Of a stretch of 64,000 nt of DNA, positions 59,146 through 64,000 are shown piece by piece. Source of the DNA: Cavia porcellus. Its lineage: Eukaryota > Chordata > Mammalia > Rodentia > Caviidae. Both the position numbers and the translations under genes were made by a program. Location: positions 51,880,019-51,944,018 of the forward strand of contig NW_026947485.1 of NCBI RefSeq assembly GCF_034190915.1. The letters are read 5' to 3'. Numbering within the stretch: the stretch's first letter is position 1; the number at the start of each line of letters is the position of its first letter. The notes beneath the pieces were generated by a model. That model was not told the origin of the DNA. It saw nothing but the letters and a program-made list of their open reading frames with translations, and ran no database searches.

Positions 59146-61639
59146 TAACATGAAACAGATATTTTAAAATTCTGAATATTCAAATTATAGCATATTTTAG
59201 TTAACTGAAATGATTTAATGCTATGAAATTACTTTTATTCATGTAATTCTTATGGAAAGTTTCATCTTAATCCTAATCCAAAGGAATCTCATTTTTCTAT
59301 CAAAGAACCAAAAAATTTGATAAAATAGTGACATTTATTTGCTTAATATTTTCACTAAAATTACTTAAATAAATAATAAAAAGCTTAGCAAAAATTGAGC
59401 TTGATGTATTTTACTTATCTCATCATTTTGATCTACATTATCATATTCAACTGATTCACATCCTGAAATAGACAGAGCAGGTATCACATATACGGAAAGT
59501 CAGAAGGCCTTAGGTAAAATATCTCACGTAAGTCTGACCAGCCAAAAACTGTGCAAACCAGTTTCAGGATCCGAAGTTTTATAATCTACATTCAATTTTT
59601 ATTAATCTTCATTTGTATTGTCAGTGACATCAGACAACCTGTAAATGAGATTTCTATACCAACATCTTTCTCTTGGGAGATATACCAGAGTTTCCTTAGT
59701 GAATGAATTTGCAATATTCCTTCTACTAACAATAAAAATTCTCTAACTAGGCAAAAGATAACTTTTATGTTATTTTAACACGGATGCATTGGTATATAAG
59801 AATATACTGAGACTACAACTATTAGGAAGTTTGAAGGAGTCACTTGTAAACAAGATATTCAAATCTTGTTTCTATGCTTACTGAATATGAACTTTAACTT
59901 GCCAGATCTTAAGTATAATTCTTCTCACTAAATTTCTTTAAGATTCTATTATAAACCTTGCACTGTATTTGTAGGCATAAAAAACAGTTGGCATGTGAAT
60001 TAGTTAACTACTAAAACAGATTATTTTAGTGTCAGAGATCTAAACTATGAATTCATATTATAATCCAAATTTCTTTTTAGTTTCTTTTCTTTTCCTCCCT
60101 AAAAATTCCTCCTACTACCCTAATTATTCCCACTGTATCAATACTTTTGGAAAGTCACATTCTTTTCTCATTGTTCACATTTCTTAGATAAACCTTTGTT
60201 CACATTGTTCACATGCCTTAAAATTAGTAAATTATCATCCCTAACTTTAAGCCCTACTTCACTATGTTCTGTCCAGTGAGATGCTACAAATTTTCTTTAT
60301 TAATTACTGTCATTTTTTCTCTTAATTATTTTGAATTTTTGAAACTTTCTCTAATTTGCTTTTTCAAAGAGGAATATCTAAAATTATAAATGCTATTCAA
60401 AAATGTTTTCACTTTAGCCTGTCTCTTTTCCTTACAATATTGATCTTAAGATTATTTACATCTTTTAAGGTTTTCATTTTCATTTATATTCTAATTAAAA
60501 TACATTTAAGATAACTGAAATACCGGAGCTGAAGTACAACTCCATGTTAACTCTCTCCATGCCAAATCTTACAATGTGCTAAAACATCAGTGAATGTTTT
60601 TGGGATAAAGAATAATAAATGTTTCTCAGAAAGGTAAGACCTACTTTACATGACTTTTACTGATACAAAATTTTATATTACTAGTTAAAGAGCAGCTTGT
60701 TATACCACTGGAACTACTTTAGTCCTGGAAGAGTCATGGTTTATTTGTACCTTTCCAGGAAAGTTTACATTTTTAGTTTAATTCCTTGTATACATACACA
60801 TTTAAGAGAACTCAGAGAGGGTTAGACCTATTTGGTGTAAACATTTGTGTGTTTGTGTCAGGTAAATAATTTCTATTCCATTGCAGACAATATAATACAA
60901 AATAGTGGTCCTTACTCTGATAAAATTACAAACAGTTCCACAAGTATGTGTAGCTGTAGTTTTCTAACAAATAATGAAGGCAAACGTGCTTCTAATCATT
61001 TTCCATGAAGGTTTGTAGCTGTATACTTATCTCTCTGTCACTGTAAAGCTATTCTTTTGAGTACAAAGACTGAAAATGCTACTAAATGTTTGGAAGATGA
61101 GACAAGATGGATGAAATCTAAGTAACTGCATACAAAATATCAGAGCAACCTGTCTTCTAGACAACTGATATTTTGAAATTGCCTGCCCATACCAATGTTT
61201 CCTAACATAAACATTTTCATAGTCATTTATTTTTGACTTTCTTTTTGAAATGCCTTCTACTGTACTGTATTCATTTTGATACCAGTCACTTATGAAGAAA
61301 ATAATCACTAAAGAAAAGAGAAAAATTTAGTAAACTATGAGGACAAGTTGCAAAAATCAAAAGCACTTTTATTAGACCATGAGCCAATAGGTGAGAATAG
61401 AACATAATGTTTTTTCTTTCTTTGACTTATAAAAGCTCAGATATAATTGTGGACTGGATTGAAGGAGGTAAAAATGGCCCTCCATGAACCAGGAGTCTCA
61501 TTTTCTCACCAAACTTATCAGTAGCTGTGCAGATCATCCTGAAAATAAATCCTGGACATTAAATTGCAAAACTAGGAAATATGAAGAGCATCCCATAAAT
61601 AATGCACTTTAAAGGCAGTGATTTTGAATGAGTTACTAT
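59146..61639. other. AT-rich unique DNA
   Basis: No recognised element. A 93-codon minus-strand frame at 61027-61308 and its flanks have a slightly less random look, but no splice-site pair or domain is visible. Confidence 0.4.
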
Positions 61640-61775
61640 TTATTGTCATTACCTGATTATGTCCTGTCATAAGTACTTTCTTTGCATTAACTCACTATTG
61701 ACTATAACAACCCTAGTTACTGTTGTTCTTACAAAGGAAGAAGTTGAGACAGAAAGAGAGTTTAAGAAATGTTTT
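61640..61775 (+). mobile_element. MIR SINE
   Basis: CTGTCATAAGTACTTTCTTT, GCATTAACTCACTATTGACT, ATAACAACCCTAGTTACTGT and ACAAAGGAAGAAGTTGAGAC are MIR core landmarks in order. Confidence 0.8.
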
Positions 61776-61844
61776 ACTGTCTACTGATGGGCTGAGGTGT
61801 AATTTATCCTGGACAGTCTGGTTTGGAGGTTACTCTGTATACTC

Positions 61845-62005
61845 AAAGTGAAGAATGTGTCTGAGTCACTTTGGGGGCTAAATGGAACACAGATTTCTGG
61901 GTCCCACCCATAGAATTACTAATGGAGAATGTCTGGAGAGGGAAAAAATATTTTCATTTGTAAAGCAATTGCCCAGAGACTGTACTTTGAGAATCACTAT
62001 GCTAT
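61845..62005 (+). mobile_element. MER5A-like hAT DNA transposon
   Basis: AAGTGAAGAATGTGTCTGAG, CAGATTTCTGGGTCCCACCC, GAATTACTAATGGAGAATGT and the terminal CTGTACTTTGAGAATCACTA match the MER5A layout (acagattcctgggccccacccc, agtaggtct, actttgagaaccact). Non-autonomous and ancient. Confidence 0.82.
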
Positions 62006-62255
62006 ACTAAGCTGCCTCTTAGGAATTATTCTGGACAAACCTGATAACATGCAATTTTGGGTTCTGTAAGATTTTGCTTTCTAGGATTTAAACCTTACCT
62101 TAACTAAAGCAAGCATTGGACTAACTTACAGTAATGATATAGTTAAGTTGGCCATTAGATAAGGAAGGCAGGTATAATTTTACCCTTTTAAATAATGATT
62201 TCTCTAACTTTCAATCATACATTTAGGGACCTAACATAAAATGCAATACATCATT

Positions 62256-62257
<2 letters not shown>

Positions 62258-62300
<43 letters not shown>
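62258..62300. repeat. (TA)n microsatellite
   Basis: About 21 pure TA units between TTATTA and CTGACC. Confidence 0.97.
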
Positions 62301-62301
<1 letters not shown>

Positions 62302-62849
62302 TGACCTTGCTTCCAAGAACTTTACTTTACGAGCTGTATATATACCAAAAGTCAAATATATTGTGAAGAGTCCTGCTATGGTTGAGGCCAGGAAGCCAGA
62401 ACTGAAGGAATCAGAGAAAGTTTCAAAGAGATTTTTAAATTGTATTTAAATATGAAGTTACCACTGATAAATGTGCTCATAAACAGGGAACATAAAATTA
62501 TAGAGACAAGATAAACTATATAGTGCTCTGGAATTACTGTCTGGTTGTCTGTGATTCAAGGTTTGGACAAATAGTGGAAAGCTGAGTTCAAGCTAATTAA
62601 CATGAACTTGTACAATATGATAAGGGCACAGTGACTTCCCACCATTTGGGTGAGAAATCAGGGGCAAGATTTCAGCACGAGAGATGATTAGTGGTACTTT
62701 CTAGATAAATAAAAGAAGAGATAACTGCATTCACCAAATAGTTGTCTGAAGGATAATTTGGACCAAGCAGTATTAGAAGTAAGGAGTCCAGGAACAAAGT
62801 CCACAGAGTCAAACAAAAAAGAATAGATTAGATAAGCAAATCCCACTTG

Positions 62850-63045
62850 GTTGGTACTGTTTTAGGTTCTGTCTTAAGTACTTCATGTAATAGAACTGAA
62901 TTAATTCTCAGAAGCAGCCCTGGAGTAGGGGTGGAAAATGGAGAGGTAAGGTGATTTACGAGTGATCATACTGCTTATGAGCAGTAGATCAAAAATTTGA
63001 TCACAGGCATTCTAGGACTAAAGTCCACTTTTGCAACCAAGCCTG
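62850..63045 (+). mobile_element. MIR SINE
   Basis: GGTACTGTTTTAGGTTCTGT, AGTACTTCATGTAATAGAAC, TTAATTCTCAGAAGCAGCCC, GGTAAGGTGATTTACGAGTG and CAGTAGATCAAAAATTTGAT show the MIR order through to the 3' region (aaggtcacac, tggcagagctgggattcg). Confidence 0.78.
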
Positions 63046-63896
63046 GTAATGGATTGCATCTGAAAAATAAGTGGAAAATAGGTGATTAGAGAACTCTAAT
63101 CTAATTAGTGATTACACACATTTTGAAAATAAATATATGTACAATATTTAGTTGGAACTGTATGGGTAACAAATTCATTTAAGTGATTATTTGGTGGGAA
63201 GAATTGGACACTATATATTCCTTCTATCAGGATTTCTTTAGCATGGTATAGGAATGTAGTGCTTATCACAGGGTGTGACTAATGAGTAAACATCATCTTT
63301 GGCATCATTGGCAAAATGGGACAAGGACAGCATGTCTTATTATTTATTAGAAAATTTGCTACAGATATGTAAGAATGAAATAGATACAACCTTGACTGTT
63401 GAGTCAACTTTGTATGTACACATTTAGTTATAGTGTGATGCTATGCAACCAGTAAAAATGAAGCTATCAAAAATGAACTGAATAAGTATCACAGGACATC
63501 ACTGATGTATGGCCACATCTATGAAACCTCTCATCACTTTCCAAATGACTAAACCACCTTTCTATCTTTTGTGATGAAGAATAAAGTGAAGTTAAGCAAA
63601 AAGTAAAATAAAATACAAGGAAGTGGAAGATTTTGATTAAGATTTCTCTGATACAGAGGACTGAACTCCTTTGCTTAGAGTCAACATGATCTTTCCTAGC
63701 TAGACACCAATTCATCCCAGAGCAGGAGGAATGATGTTCGTGACTTTCCAAAACAAAAATTCTGTAATACAGACATACTCTTCTTGAAATCTAAAATAAA
63801 GATAAAACTTTCCAATCTTAACCAGTTTACCATATGCAAAGTAAATGTTTACTAGTTCTAAGAATATTCAAAGGGAGAGAAACAGGCAAATATATC

Positions 63897-63897
<1 letters not shown>
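63046..63897. other. AT-rich unique DNA, possible L1 trace
   Basis: GTGATGCTATGCAACCAGTA followed by AAAATGAAGCTATCAAAAAT (about 63437-63475) is reminiscent of the L1M 3' end (atggaatactatgcagccattaaaaa), but flanking support is thin. Confidence 0.35.

Positions 63898-63939
<42 letters not shown>
63898..63939. repeat. (CA)n microsatellite
   Basis: About 20 CA units, then CCTGCACACATTGCATGC. No SINE source was identified upstream. Confidence 0.97.
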
Positions 63940-63941
<2 letters not shown>

Positions 63942-64000
63942 GCACACATTGCATGCTTTGAACATTTATTTTCATTTCTACCTTTTTACTTTCATCAGCA

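Noticed and set aside
58921..59183. Open frames coding poly-Lys/Arg, poly-Leu/Pro and poly-Leu/Phe
   Set aside because: They are translations of the AAG/AGG microsatellite tail of an ID SINE on both strands.
61027..61308. 93-codon minus-strand frame as an exon
   Set aside because: No domain, no convincing acceptor/donor pair and a length within chance for the region.

Overview
The window is AT-rich, CpG-poor mammalian nuclear DNA from a non-coding, probably intergenic or deeply intronic region. I find no host protein-coding exon, no host RNA gene and no CpG island. The SINE content points to a rodent: tRNA-Ala-derived ID elements, B1 (7SL-derived) elements and B1-ID composites occur together. 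Five young ID copies share a D-loop written GCGGCATAAGCG and a tail CCGATAAAAAGGAAAAAGAC before poly(A). A non-murid rodent fits best; a beaver or related castorimorph lineage is my guess from memory only. No bacterial features (operons, ribosome binding sites, IS elements, CRISPR) are present.

Layout. 1-16 kb: LINE-1 3' ends (about 1385-2575, 7295-7830, 11101-11610 minus, 15676-15860), two weak L2 fragments and several ID/B1-ID SINEs in AT-rich unique DNA. 16.49-19.33 kb: the most complete element, an L1-derived insertion of about 2.8 kb with target-site duplications. It has a 5'UTR, a decayed ORF1, and only the first ~68 codons of the ORF2 endonuclease, fused directly to an L1 3' end that carries about four diverged ~150-bp tandem repeats. 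This is the half-L1 (HAL1) type of organisation. 19.5-25.2 kb: a B1-ID SINE, MaLR-type LTRs, a MIR and a probable endogenous-retrovirus solo LTR. 25-47 kb: long AT-rich unique stretches with scattered MIR, L2, MaLR LTR, L1M and ID/B1 copies and several small tandem duplications. 47.46-56.15 kb: about 8.7 kb in which I recognise no transposon. 56-64 kb: an L2, a B1 and an ID whose tails became long microsatellites, two MIRs, a MER5A-like DNA transposon and two dinucleotide repeats.

There is no gene pathway to describe. The window's history is layered transposition: ancient L2/MIR/MER5A, then L1M and MaLR, then the HAL1-like element and B1-ID, then the young ID copies. Repeat family names come from recalled consensus features without a database search, so subfamilies and exact edges are approximate. 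The best leads are the HAL1-like element and the transposon-free block.
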